NCBI GenBank assembly: GCA_963573315.1
Contig: OY752142.1
Coordinates: 868,001-932,000 of the forward strand
Reading direction: 5' to 3'
DNA length: 64,000 nt
Source of the DNA: Entomortierella parvispora
Lineage: Eukaryota > Mortierellomycota > Mortierellomycetes > Mortierellales > Mortierellaceae
The notes beneath the pieces were generated by a model. It was not told where the DNA came from. It made no database searches and saw only the letters and a program-made list of their open reading frames with translations. Below, in pieces: positions 12,458 to 24,053 of this stretch; the stretch's first letter is position 1, and every line of letters starts with the position of its first letter. The position numbers and the translations under genes are program-made.

Positions 12458-12894
12458 AAGGGCATCTCCACCCCTCTTTCTCTTCATGTTCATGTACAAT
12501 AATGACTGTATTTCTATGACTAAAATAAAACAAAACATGACGATTATGAGTAACAACAGCAGAGCGGCTATCTGGCAAGCAAAAAAAAAACTCCAGGTAG
12601 TTTTGTCCAAGTATGTTTGCTTACTCCGTCTTCCAGCAAAAAGTCAGCGAGACTTGTCCGATAGAAGGAATCTTCATACTACAGCCGTTGACAACACGCC
12701 ACTGATACCGACATTTGAACAAATTTTGAGATAGAATAATGTCAGGTTCGAAGATTGAATATATTATTATACAGGGTTGAGATTCTTCTAAAAGGAGGGG
12801 AGGTGGCGGAGGACTATTGTACAGGGTAAAGCGTGTAAAGACATGCTGGAAAGAAGAAGAGAAGAAAAAAAGGACCAAACTAATAAAAATCTAC
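12458..12894. other. Convergent 3' region
   Basis: Lies between the convergent carrier and amino-acid transporter stops. AATAAAACA at 12523 is a plausible poly(A) signal for the carrier. No gene seen. Confidence 0.55.
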
Positions 12895-14279
12895 TTAGTT
12901 GTCGTTCAAGAAGTCGATGCGGAGGGCCTTGATGGCGTCGATGGAGCCGATGACAGCAGAGACGACACCGATGATGACAATGATGGCGCACCAGATCAAC
13001 TCGTACCACTTCATCTGTCTCCATCCGATCAACTTGAAGTAGCAGAGGATGGGCAACACAAAGATCAATGTGCAGTTACCCAAGGCACCCAACAAGGACA
13101 AGAAGTCACCAAAGTAAGGGACGGTGCAGGCAATACCACCGCAGAAACCGACAATGGCAAGACGCAACAAAGTACGGTAGACACGCTCCATGACCTTGCC
13201 GCGGCGGGCCACAGTGATGTCACAAAGACGCTCAAACTCCAAGGCGAAACTGGTGAGAAGGATAGGGGCGGCCAAGATGACGTGGACAATGATGACAATG
13301 GTTCCGATCTTGGTGGTCAAATCCTGGGGCAAGTTCACGAGAATGGGAGACTCAGCCAAGTTACCATAGGCCATGTAACCAGGGATGGCAGTGGCGAGGT
13401 AGAGGATCGAGCAAGTACCGAGAGCGGCGGCGACAACGCGGTTCCAGCTCTTGGGGTAGCGCATGGCCTCTTCGACGTGCATGTAGACGACATTTCCTCC
13501 AAAGCAAATAGAGATGGAGGCGACAGTGGTAGGCAGGTTGGCCCAGATGATATTGTCGTGACCAACATGGTCCCATTTAGGGTTGGACATGTCCATGATC
13601 GAACCGCGGACGGCAACAGCGACCAAGACGACAGTAGCCAAAGCACCAAACACAGACATGACAGCGACCTCCTTCAAGGTCTTCATGGCAGTGAAAGGAA
13701 CAGCCACAATAGCGGCAGCGATCCAAATCCAGGCCTTAACGTTCAAACCAGCAGAAGGAGCAAGTCCCACCATCTCAGTTCCAGACAAAATCAAGTACAT
13801 GATGGGGGCACCGAGGACGATGGAGGTATGAAAGAACCAGACAGCGATGAGACCGGGTTTGCCAAAGGCATGACGACCGACCTCCTGGTAAGAGGAGAGG
13901 CGGTACTTGCCGTTGTAGTACAGGCACTTCATGAGGAGGATGGCAGTGTAGACGGACATGATCAAAGAGAGAATCAAGATACCGACACCGATCCATCCAC
14001 CCATTCTGAGAGCGTAGGGCAAGCCCAAGGTACCGGTTCCGGCGACCACGCACACAACGTTGGCCTGTTTGTTGCATCAGATAAGAAAGAAAAAGTCGGT
14101 TAGCAGCTGGCAGACCGGACTAAGAACAAAGAAGCAATGTCCAAAGATAATAGGAAACATACGTAGGCGAGGAAGTTGCTGCCCTGCTCAGGACGCTCGG
14201 CGAGGAGATCGACGGCAACAGACTCCTTGTCGCTGTGGACGCTGGAGACCTCGTACATTTCTTCGGCGTGCTTCTCCAT
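12895..14279 (-). CDS. Amino acid transporter, AAAP/AVT family
   Basis: Two exons: 14279-14163 and 14064-12895, 98-bp intron, 428 aa. Seen: a 40-residue acidic cytosolic N-terminus followed by about eleven hydrophobic helices. The first has the family phrase GTGTLGLPYAL, later ones AIPGYMAYG and ALGNCTLIFVLPI. These are hallmarks of the amino acid/auxin permease superfamily (Pfam Aa_trans), which move neutral amino acids across plasma or vacuolar membranes with protons. Yeast AVT proteins are the nearest known class; substrate and membrane cannot be told from sequence. A TATAAAAGGG box lies about 180 bp upstream of the ATG. Confidence 0.9.
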
Positions 14280-14455
14280 TGTAATAAAAAAAGAGTGAGG
14301 GAAAGAGAGGGAGGAGAGGGAGAGGGAGAGAGAAGAGAGAAGTAGAGAGAAAGAGAGGAGAGTAGCTCAAGAGAGGATAGCTCGAGAGTAGGAGGAGAGA
14401 GAGAGAAAGGGAAGAGTTGGTTGAAGATGAAGGGGGGAAAGGGAAGCGCAAAGAT

Positions 14456-14465
14456 CCCTTTTATA
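14456..14465 (-). promoter_or_regulatory. TATA box of amino acid transporter gene
   Basis: TATAAAAGGG on the minus strand, 177 bp before the ATG at 14279 and followed by a long CTCTCT-rich leader. Identical to the box before the dioxygenase gene. Confidence 0.6.
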
Positions 14466-16275
14466 AAGATTTCAGGAAGGCAGCTCCGAACACCAAGAAA
14501 AAGTCTCCGGAGCGAAATGAATGGACGACTCAATAGCCGACCACTCACAGCGCACCGCTGCAAGACAGAGACTTGCCTTGGACTGGCTGGCACTTGGTTC
14601 ACCCCTGCGGTGCTCTCTCAACATGCCTTCTCTCGCCCAGACACCACCACACCGCAGAGAGAGACACTACCCCCACGGATCCGATTTGCCTTTGATTTGT
14701 TTGTTTGTTTCTCGTTCTGCCTGGAAACGATCGAATAAACAAAGGCGATCTGTTTTGGCCGTTTGTTGGCCCTGCAGTGCACAGGTACCAACCACCTCTT
14801 TGCCCTTACCCCTTGCCCCTTACTCGCTGGGTGCCACCGCTTACGCAGATTGTGGCTTGCACTGAATGCAAGCTTGAACTACTGGGTCAATGGATAAGAT
14901 GGGCAGGAACAGTAATCGCACTTTGTGCACAGCAGTAGCCATCATCAGCAGTCGACGCACCAATGCAGTTCATGAGGAAACTGTCGGTATCTGGTGGTCT
15001 AGATCTAGCATCTTGGATATTTTGGTAATACATCGGACCGAATACCTCTTCTTGGACCTTCTCTCTTCACAACCTTCTAATTCTTCTCAAGCTTTGTTCT
15101 GCATTACACCAATGCTGCCCGTTAGACTATCCCTTTCCCCAAAAGAAAAATAGAAATAAACTATTCCTGGGTCTCAAGGGAAGGAGGCGTTAATCTTGCC
15201 TTACACAGTGTCAAAAGGGCAAATCAGTTTGAACGTAGATCCACAAAGCAACCCAAAAGTTTCCAGCAGCGGCCAAACAGCGAAAAAACCCATGGGCTTT
15301 CTCGGGTCTCGATCGGATCCTGATTGGGTGCTATTCTTCCCAACCAATGACTTTTCATCCCCAGTGGTTCAAAGTCCTCCGATTCAAGTCATGTACCACG
15401 GTTTCAATGCTCGAGCCAGTAAAATCACTGCGATTCGGCCTTTGGGCCATGTTTGAGGGACCTTTTAGACCTCACACCATTCATCATCATCGCTCTCCTT
15501 TCCTCGGAACTTGAATATTTCATGGGTCTTCATCAAAAAGGGGTGGGGGAGGAAGTTGGGAGCATGGACACAAAAGAGTCATCACCTTAAAACAGGGTCT
15601 TTTGAACAGTCATTTCTGTCAGCGATTGGCTGTTTCGTGTCTTTGTACCCATGTGCAGAGTTCGCTACCTTGAGCGAGGCCAAAAGGCGCGCCGTTCATG
15701 CTGATGTCTAGAAAGAGAACATGTCTCTTATTTTTTTTTTGGCTCTGCACTAGAAGCGTAACTTGGAAATTACCTGCATATCTGCGAGGGAATTGTCGAG
15801 AATTGGTACCCCGTCGACGTCCTTTCGTTATCTTGCCCCCTGGATGTCAATTGACGCCTGAACAAGAAAAAGGGCAGATAAAAAGTCCGTGTCAACATGG
15901 CCCCACCTGTCCATGTTCCTGAAACTCGATCGAACGATTACCGGGGATTCAACAGCCCAGCCCCTACTCATCTTTCACTGCCTTCTTGGCTCAAAGGGCT
16001 AGAACAGGGCGCGTCGCGCCTGTTTGCTGCTCTTTGAGCGTGTGTTTTTTTGTTTGTTTTGATTTGTTTTGCAATTTTCCACAATTGAGTTAGTCGATCC
16101 GTACCACCATTCAATAAAGGGTAACCTCTCTCAGTGGTTCAATTCAGCCTATCACGCGTTTAGATCGGGCATCCCTGAGCGTTGTCAGTAGGGCAGGATC
16201 GACGATGCAGATGTGTGTATTATTTCTTATTAACTGGACTAGTCTGCTCCCCTTCATTACTCCCCCCTTCCATCT
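14466..16275. other. Intergenic region
   Basis: No gene that I can support; short overlapping frames only. It lies between the transporter promoter and the 3' end of the GH8 gene. Confidence 0.5.
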
Positions 16276-17806
16276 TTAGCATCCTGTGGGGTTTCTTGCC
16301 TGCAAAAGACACAGGAGCTGAATCGAGTCACCGAAATACGACTTGTCTGACTCCAGTTCCTCCATCTCATTCTGGATCCTTGCCTGGTTTGGATGGCGCA
16401 TCGTCCACATCACAACTGAAGCTGGAGCCGTATAAGACATATCATTATAACTTCGGTCATGGATCCGCTGGCCGTTCAAATGGTAACCGGCATGGATCTC
16501 TGGCAACGATCCAAAGAAGGAAGACTCTGCCATCAACGCGGGCTGGATTCGAGGATCTTGGGTCAGCAGGTAGTAGATCGAAAGGCGCCAACTATATCAG
16601 GTTTAATCGTGTTGAAGACAGTGATGATCAGCAATTGGTGCAAAAAGACACGCCGTTACTGAGAGTCATAGTCAAAAGAAAGGGAGATCAAGCCAAGTAG
16701 GCTACTTACGGTACTCGGCAAGAGTTCCAGTTGTAGTCCTATTAAGAGAATTTCAGAATGAAGCCATTGTCAACACAACCGAGCTTGATCACAACACAAT
16801 AGAGGTAGCTCTGTAGACAACATGAGAGGGTATACCTTGTCGTTATCACTCTCCAGGATCTTTTTTTGTGAAGGCTCATACAGGCCATTGGCTGCAAGTT
16901 TCAAAAAATCGGCAATCAATCCAGTGGGGTTAAGCTGCAGTTGGTGCTGAACCGTCGTGATGATCGCATCCATGACCTTGGCCCATTGTGACGATCGCTC
17001 CACATCCTCGTTGTAAAATGTCAAGAATCCAGCCAAGATGAAATCCGAAGGGCGTGTCACGTCAGAGTAGGAACTCTCCTCGCCATAATGTGCGCCACCG
17101 CTGTATCCTTGGGCATTCACAGCTGGCTCTGCAACCTTGACCCAGTCTCCCAGAGTGGGCAGGAATGTGTAGTGGTTGATCTCATGGTCCCAGATTGCCT
17201 TGGCCAGCTGGAGTCCGATCTGACGATAATCATACCGACCACAAGGCGAGCGACCCCAGATCTTTGCCGCGTGAAATAGTGAGGTGGCAATGTCGATATC
17301 ACCATCGGTTGCAGAATTGGAGCCTCCCTCGGGTGCGTTGGCATAGGTCCGGTGGTGCTTGTCATCGACCTGCTGCCAGGCGCACAATCCATTGGCGTTC
17401 TTAAAGTGCAAGAACCAGCGCAAGAGTCCGTCAAAGTCCTGCTGATTGCGCATCAACTGAGAGATCAACATTCCATATCCGATGGCTATACAAGTAAACA
17501 GACGCAGAGAGGTGCACGCACACAACCAGCAAGACCAGCAAGGGCATTGTTGTGTTAGAGATCGCTGCTACTTTTTGCCTGGAGGCTGTGCTTCAGAGCC
17601 GCCTTCTAGGCCAAGCGCGTTTACGCCTAGATTCCTGCACTCGCAGATGGACAGAGGACATTGCAGTGCCATTTACCTTCGGAGCAGGTGATTGCATTCT
17701 TCTGCTCGACCTCGCCTTTCTTGTTGTAGTCGATGTAGAGCATCTCGCCCCATGCGCGGACATAGGCAGCGCGCCATTCTTGGTACTTCTGTTCGATGGA
17801 GGGCAT
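16276..17806 (-). CDS. Glycoside hydrolase family 8 enzyme
   Basis: Four exons: 17806-17677, 17485-16836, 16738-16710 and 16591-16276, joined in phase, 374 aa. Seen: TCSEAIGYGMLIS with the proton-donor glutamate (Glu43), ATDGDIDIA (Asp104/Asp106) lining the active site, DYNWNSCRVPWRL created by two splice joins, and YFGDSIQLL near the end. These are the ordered GH8 landmarks (endoglucanase/chitosanase/BcsZ type, alpha6/alpha6 barrel). The family cleaves beta-1,4 glucan, chitosan or xylan. The N-terminus is hydrophilic with no signal peptide, which is odd for a wall-active enzyme. GH8 is mainly bacterial, so an old transfer into fungi is plausible, yet the gene now has three introns. Substrate is not determined. 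Confidence 0.9.
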
Positions 17807-19923
17807 GGCGATGGGAGGCGGGAGAGTGTTGGAGATGGAGAATGAGGGGATGGAATGGGGAAAAGTGAGGGAGAAAGGGGAAACGATGCCGCCGGCCTAT
17901 TGATATTCCCCATTCCCACAGCCGGAGAGGGACAAACAGCGCCAGACGGGCGGACAATGACAATGTCTCCTGCCGCTTTGTCTCCGCACGACGCCCATGC
18001 AGGTAAAAATCATTTGCTGCTATTCCTGCCCTGCCCTGCGCTGCACTGGTGAAACAGGTTTTGTTGTTGTTGCTGTCCACCACAGCCGCGTTCGCTTGAC
18101 TGGGCTGAAGGGCCCGCTGTGCGAGTGCAGTACATGCAATTATTGTCAGTTGTAGTTGCGGGCAAAAGATCCATACAAGCCACGTCTGTGTTTGCGCGCG
18201 CGCTTTTTTTACTCTTGGCTGAGCACCTTCCATCTCTACCAGGTACGTACATGTACTGTAGCACCGCCTTGTTTCTCTCCCGGCGACACTGCCCTGGCGG
18301 TGCTGTTGTTGCTGTCTGTGCTTGTGCCTGAGCCTGCGCCTGTACCTGTTCCTGCTCCTGCTACAGGATCCAGCCCTCTTTCGTCATTGTCTCTCTCCCC
18401 CCCTCTCTCTGGACTATAGCGTCTCTCCACTCAATGTCCAAGGTGTTCCACTTGTGCATTTACTTTGGATAGTGGTTCGCTTCGCCGTGTCTTTGCATGC
18501 TGCACGTCGGGACACTTTCTGTGAAGGGGTAGGGTATCGTCCCGCAAAGAAAAACCCTACAACAAAAAGCATCATGTCAGGGTCTGTGGTTTTCAAGGTC
18601 TTCTCTTCCTACTGACACTCAATTGAGTCGTGAATACTTGGTTCTTTCGCCCCTGGCTTTCGATGGAAAAAGGCCAGGCCAATGAGGAATGGAAAAGAGG
18701 GGATTGTCTCGTAGGGGGTTCTGTGGCTAGGGCAACAAAAAAAATAGTGGTCTCTGACCATCTGCTATTTCTCTATCTGGTTGTCTCTCAGGTCAACAGG
18801 ATCGTTTGCTGTTTAGTAAAGAGAGGGAAACAACAACCAACAACCATGCTCGATAGGGGGGGCAATGCATTCTCTATTTTGGACATGTTGTGTTTAATCC
18901 AAAGAGATAAAAATAACAAAGGCCGCGCTTGGTTCCTCCCATCCGTGCCCTCTTTGCCGCCACAGGCCATCACAAATTCTGCTCTATCCTTCCATATTCT
19001 TTTTTTGCAAGATTCTGTCCATCCATGGTTACAAGGGCGCATGGGGTCATGCTGGTTGTGTTCCCTTTGATGCGCAATTCTCGTCCTGAAGTCACTCGAC
19101 GCGCGCTTGGGCGTCGCACTGCCCTAAAAATAAAGAATGAAGACGCCTGTTGCTTACAGAAGAAAGTCTCCGGACTGCCCTTGCGTCCAAAAAGATTCCG
19201 TCCACAACAACCTCCAGGAAGAGAGGAACTATCCGAATCATCTGACCAAAGATGGATTCAATATAACGGCAAGAACAATTCCATTCAATTCCACAAGACC
19301 CCCAAGCCCCAAGACGTGATGTTATCCTCTCTTTTGAATTGTTTGACCCTTTTTTTCCTGTTTGGCTGGTCGCATGTCATGTTTAACAGGCCATGGTAGA
19401 GATAAACTGTGAAAGGAAACAGACAAAAGAGGTACAATCAACAATAGCGCATGTGCTGTCGTCGTCCATTCGCCAGCACGGCCCAGAATCAAGGCTAGGG
19501 GACAGATGGGCGGACGGGCAGAGAGGAGGGATGGAATGATCAGTATGACCACCCAAGTTACCGCCCCTCTTCTTTCTCTCTCTGTTTCTGTTCTCCCATA
19601 TTTTATATTTATACCACCCTTGCTTGGGAATGGGCTGCACCTTTTCTTCTTCTCTTTTCCCCACTCTGCATCTCTTGGATCCAGAGACCCGACTTCCCTC
19701 TTTCCCCTGCGACCATCTCTCTTTTTCTTCTCTTTTCTCTCGTTTGCCTACTGCATCCTTCATCGTGCGCTAGTTTCTGTTCCGTCCTTCCCCTCGATCT
19801 TCAGGATCTTTCGACCCCTCACTCCACACCTCATCTCTTGTTCAGTTTGACAAAAACTACACTAGAACGCGTCGCGTTTTGAACTTTCCTTTCTTCCAAA
19901 AAAAACTCAAAGGTTCAGCTGAA
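17807..19923. other. Intergenic region (divergent promoters)
   Basis: About 2.1 kb between the divergent GH8 and membrane-protein genes. No supported gene. Pyrimidine-rich blocks at 19560-19760 and 18380-18420 look like promoter or leader sequence. Confidence 0.5.
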
Positions 19924-21357
19924 ATGGCTCCCGGTTGCTTTGTCGATCCAATGGATTGCATACTCCTTCACAAACGTGCTCCTACAGAATCCGAACCTAC
20001 TTCCCATGTTGCGGTGATCGTCGGAGCCTCCGTAGGCTCTTTGGCGTTGGTCATTGCGCTGTGTATTTTCTACTGTTGCATGCGCAAACGACGTGCGTCT
20101 CGTCGGATCGGACAGTTGCAGCGGTTTTTGCCGACGTTCATGGATCAAGAAAAGACTGCAAAGTATTTCCAATCTCAAGGGTCGTCCTCGACTTTGGTCC
20201 TTGCGACAGCCGCGAATGGGAGTCAACAACAAGAGAAGGATTCTTCCTCCACTTTATCACCGCCATCGAATGTCCATCATCGCACTCGGTCGGCACCCAT
20301 TGCTTTTGCCAAGGGTGTGACGGATCATCGAAACCGACAGTTGGAGCGAGAGGGATCGCTGGGTCAATTTCAGCAGATTTCACTGATCTCTGAAGAGACG
20401 GTGGTCGAAGGCGAGACTCCTCCTCGTCGATCGATCTCTGGCGGACGCGCTCGAGCAGCCACGACGGTCAATAATACCGCCATCTCGATCGTGACGACAA
20501 CCCCGCCGGGACCTGCTCAAGTGGTGAGTTCGCTCCATCGAAGCGTCAGTCTAAACAAACACCATGGTCCCGAGAGCCCCATCCACAGTCGAGCCGGTCC
20601 CTTGGAACCGGAACAATCTGAAGAAGAAGAAGATCACCAAGAAAAGTTTGCCGAGGGCGAGAGTTTGGTCGCGCCCAATCGATTCTCGGCTCTTTTGGAC
20701 TTCAGTGACAATCGGTTCTCGAACCTTTCCACAGGTTCGGGGGGCTTGGACCCAGATTACATGGATCCGACCCGGTTCTCGACCCAGTCGATTTTTTTTG
20801 ATGCCAAACGAATCTCAACCCAATCGCAATCTCAACTGTCGTCGTCTTCGGACGAATCGGTCTCGTCGGATGAGTTTAATAAGAACCTGCCTCCCCATCA
20901 ACAGCACCATTCCTTCCATAGCCATGACAATAACGGGATGATGGCCGATGGTGGTCGTAGTCGCGAAGCCAGTGGTGCCGAATACCCGGCCTCGGTCGCA
21001 GCCACCGCGCAATCTTACTATGGAGATAAACAAGAATTGGAGGATGATGACCAAGAGTTTATTCCTCAACGAATCGTTCAACCGGCAAACAACATCATCA
21101 ACAACGGTAACTATTATGGCAATGTGTATTATCCACCTTTGACGCCACTGCAGCAGCAACAGCAGCAGCAGCAACAACAGCAGATGATGCCACAACCTAT
21201 GCCGATGCCTATGCCGATGCCTTTGCCCGCGGTATCGTCGTCTCGTCCGATCAGCCGAGCAGGTGTTCCTCTTCCTGAGAATATACGAATGTCGCGACCT
21301 TTTAACGGAAGCCCTGATCTGATGGACAATGGCAGACAGCAGGGTCCACGCTACTAA
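19924..21357 (+). CDS. Single-pass membrane protein with long Ser/Gln-rich cytosolic tail
   Basis: One exon, 477 aa. The first ATG of the frame is at 19924; the frame is open upstream only through non-ATG codons. Residues 1-28 are short and hold two Cys; residues 29-50 form one hydrophobic helix (HVAVIVGASVGSLALVIALC) followed by CCMRKRRASRR, which predicts the tail inside. The tail is Ser/Thr-rich, with RFS-type repeats (NRFSALL, NRFSNLS, TRFSTQS, KRISTQS), a glutamine run near residue 415 and a PMPMPMPMP stretch. The layout is like fungal Skg6/Mid2-type transmembrane proteins linked to wall and polarity signalling. I do not recognise the gene. The RFS/RIS repeats look like kinase sites. Confidence 0.75.
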   Translation: MAPGCFVDPMDCILLHKRAPTESEPTSHVAVIVGASVGSLALVIALCIFYCCMRKRRASRRIGQLQRFLPTFMDQEKTAKYFQSQGSSSTLVLATAANGSQQQEKDSSSTLSPPSNVHHRTRSAPIAFAKGVTDHRNRQLEREGSLGQFQQISLISEETVVEGETPPRRSISGGRARAATTVNNTAISIVTTTPPGPAQVVSSLHRSVSLNKHHGPESPIHSRAGPLEPEQSEEEEDHQEKFAEGESLVAPNRFSALLDFSDNRFSNLSTGSGGLDPDYMDPTRFSTQSIFFDAKRISTQSQSQLSSSSDESVSSDEFNKNLPPHQQHHSFHSHDNNGMMADGGRSREASGAEYPASVAATAQSYYGDKQELEDDDQEFIPQRIVQPANNIINNGNYYGNVYYPPLTPLQQQQQQQQQQQMMPQPMPMPMPMPLPAVSSSRPISRAGVPLPENIRMSRPFNGSPDLMDNGRQQGPRY

Positions 21358-21975
21358 AGAGGCACGGAATGTTCTCCTACAAAGGTGAACGGCAACAGAT
21401 AGCTAGACTGTTAGGTCCGCCGGTTTGAAATACTTGTTATATATATGGGAGGAAATGGGGATGTAAATATCTTTGATCTTGGCCTCAAATAAAGAGAAAG
21501 GACAACTTTTTCAGCACTAAACACTCAGTGCTTTTGTTTGCAGTTGTAACCACCGTTCTGTTACATCAGTAGACCATCCACGGATTCCCTTACATTTTAT
21601 TCGCAGACACAGACAGTCTCTCGTGCCGCCGCTGTTGCTGGACAACTTTTACAATCTTCAGCCTTGTAATCGTTGAATGGTCTGCCTTGTAGTAAAGAAG
21701 AAAGGTTGTGAAGAGGATCATTGTGTGCGGAAGTGACCTATATAATCTAGGCCGCCAGCAAAAGGAGGCCCACACCATCAGACCATTTAATCTAGCCTGG
21801 ACGTTGGTTAGTTATCAAAATGGCAGGGTCGACAGATAAACGACCCAAAAAGAAAGGTCACCGGCCGAAAGCTAACCACCGAGGAGGCTCGGCGGATAGA
21901 TCTCTCGTCGCAACCAAACCGGGTTGGCCGGAAACAAAAGTTCAAGCCCTCTTGAGTTTTGAAAGAGGGCAAAAA
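21358..21975. other. Intergenic region
   Basis: Holds the 3' end of the membrane-protein transcript (AATAAAG at 21487). I see nothing else before the tRNA terminator. Confidence 0.5.
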
Positions 21976-21976
21976 A
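21971..21976 (-). terminator. RNA polymerase III terminator
   Basis: Run of six T on the minus strand, eight bases after the end of the minus-strand tRNA gene. Confidence 0.8.
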
Positions 21977-21983
21977 GATATCG

Positions 21984-22064
21984 CGTCAACTGCAGGGTTC
22001 GAACCTGCGCGGGAAATCCCATACACTTAGCAGGCATACGCCTTAACCACTCGGCCAAGTTGAC
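21984..22064 (-). tRNA. tRNA-Ser (anticodon GCT)
   Basis: The 81 bases fold as a class II tRNA: acceptor stem GTCAACT/AGTTGAC, D-arm GCCGAGTGGTTAAGGC, anticodon loop CTGCTAA (anticodon GCT, reading AGC/AGU), a long variable arm, and T-arm GCAGG-TTCGAAC-CCTGC, which also supplies the B box. There is no intron. It is identical over the whole gene to the copy on the plus strand at 22517. The eleven bases after the gene (CGCGATATCTT) are also shared, so the two copies arose by duplication with inversion. Confidence 0.95.
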
Positions 22065-22516
22065 AAGAACTCGATGGTGAGACAAAAAAATTTTCCTTTA
22101 TAAATCATTTCCAGAATGGCTCATCACTGCCATTCCCTCATTTTGACGATTTCGCCCGCGAAATTCGCCAAATTCAACTGCCCCCGCGCGCGGCTTTATG
22201 ATTGGCAACTAATTCAAGAGAAAAAAATAGAAGAAAAGCTCCATCCCTGCCATTTCAGGCACATTTTCAGGTCGCATGCGCCAAAAAAATTTAGGTCCCG
22301 AAAATCAATGGTTTTTCGTTCCATGATGGGCGAATTTCGTCCTCACTTTGAATTTGGGAACAAAAATCACTACTGTAGCTGTTTGATTGTCGCAGAATCA
22401 GCCAAAATCGTCGAATTCGCCGGCAGAATTCACTGATTTTAAGTTGGGTCAAATTCAGGCTCTGGGACTGATGGTTTAAAAGGATAAACTTTAATCAGGG
22501 ACAACACGATTCAGCT
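22065..22516. other. AT-rich spacer between inverted tRNA genes
   Basis: About 450 bp between the two divergent tRNA-Ser genes. It has several degenerate GAATTCGCC / CGAAATTCGCC motifs and no coding frame worth naming. Confidence 0.5.
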
Positions 22517-22597
22517 GTCAACTTGGCCGAGTGGTTAAGGCGTATGCCTGCTAAGTGTATGGGATTTCCCGCGCAGGTTCGAACCCTGCAGTTGACG
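22517..22597 (+). tRNA. tRNA-Ser (anticodon GCT)
   Basis: Same 81-base sequence as the minus-strand gene at 21984-22064, in opposite orientation. Class II fold, anticodon GCT, intronless. A and B box promoters are internal (TGGCCGAGTGG and GGTTCGAACCC). A T5 terminator follows at 22605. Confidence 0.95.
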
Positions 22598-22604
22598 CGA
22601 TATC

Positions 22605-22609
22605 TTTTT
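22605..22609 (+). terminator. RNA polymerase III terminator
   Basis: TTTTT seven bases after the tRNA, matching the terminator position of the inverted copy. Confidence 0.75.
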
Positions 22610-24053
22610 GTTTTGCTTTTCCGCCTCCAGATCGGAGGTCGAGAGACGAAGGGGCCCTCAGGCACACTCTTTTATGCAAGGATCGACATGCGCCCGTCTT
22701 CCTGTAATGTTTTTTTTTGTCTTGCAGACTGCAAGACATTTCAAAAAATAGGGTGGAAGTGGTGGAACGCGTCCGTTGTCAAGGAGGCAAGATGACACCT
22801 CTTCTTCTTCCTCACGACATGTTTACTGCAGCCCCACCCTCCTGTCCCATGAGGATGGGGAAGGGGTAGGGGGGCAAAGGACAACAAAAACAAAAGTTCC
22901 TTCTTGTTTCCCCTGTTGTTTGTTGAAGTTGTGCAAAGAAGGCCCAAACTCGGCGGTTTTCTCAAAAATAGCCTAGCTTTTACAAACAAGACGATCACTG
23001 CTACACCCTCCAGCAGAGGTGCAGCAGTCTAACTCAGCTTGAGTAGAGTTTTCCTTTCTCGAAGGAGAAACGAAAATCCCCAGAGAAAACTTTACGTCCA
23101 GTTGTCAGAGCAGGAGAATTAGGAAATTAGGAAGCAAGAGGCCATTTTCTCTCTTCATAGTTTACTGGCCGCGACGTAACTTTCGTAATTTCATTTATCT
23201 CTTTCTCGTGATAGAGAAAAAAAAGAGAGCCTGGGGTCTGGAGCCCAAACAGATCTCACCAGAAATCGGATAAACAGGATACGAGCCCCCCTATAGGGGG
23301 GTATCTAGTAGTCTTGTGGATGTGGTTTCTTGCTGCCATCTCCAGGCCCTCACTTCAGCACCCTCTTTCCCCCCTCATCTAGTCTTTGCCCTGTTCTCCA
23401 CCCAACTTCCAACAATCAATGAGATATTTCTACTCGTAACGTTGCGTTGTTGCGACGTTGTTGTGCGACAAACAAATAATTTTTTTTTGGAAAAACAACT
23501 TCATGCTGGCAAAAATATCTGGCGACAAACGATCGATGGTTTTCTTTCAATTGTTCCTTCCTCGCGACTTTTATTACGCCCATTTTTTTTGTTTTTCTGT
23601 TCTCTTCTTCAATTATGTTGATACAGGCGATTTAAAAGGAAGGATATATGATGAATAGATAGGGTGAACGAAACTGATTTTTTTTTGTTGGCCGTCAAGG
23701 TCACGAAGAAAGAAAAAAAAAAGGCAATTGAAAAGACGAAGAGATAGATATCGAGTAAATAAAGAGAGCCTATTGCACAAACGGGGAGCAAAAAACGTGA
23801 GACGCATTGGGAATCAAATGAAAGGCCCCAAACAGGGGATGAACAGCAGGGAGCTCATCAAGAAAAAGAAAAACAAGACCAAAAACCAAGAGAAGGAGGA
23901 CGGGAGAATCACTGCTGGCACGACGAGAGCAAGTGAACACGGATAATACTGCCAGATTTGAATCTCATTTGCTCTTGGTCCTGTATCGTTTTCCATCTGT
24001 TTTCGCCGACTGAACCCCTGTCTGCAGAGTGCAGAGGAGTTTTTATCATCTGT
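22610..24053. other. Intergenic region
   Basis: No supported gene in about 1.4 kb. T-rich and A-rich runs, and a short palindromic stretch CCCCCCTATAGGGGGG near 23287-23302. Confidence 0.5.
23287..23302. repeat. Short perfect palindrome
   Basis: CCCCCCTATAGGGGGG is self-complementary. It may be a protein site or a cruciform; I cannot assign a role. Confidence 0.5.

Noticed and set aside
12817-14103. 428-codon plus-strand frame across the amino acid transporter
   Set aside because: It is the reverse-complement shadow of the clearly conserved transporter and has a low-complexity Asp/Gly/His-rich translation.
22065-22516. MITE made of the spacer with tRNA genes as terminal repeats
   Set aside because: The inverted similarity stops with the tRNA and its short trailer; no target duplication is visible outside.
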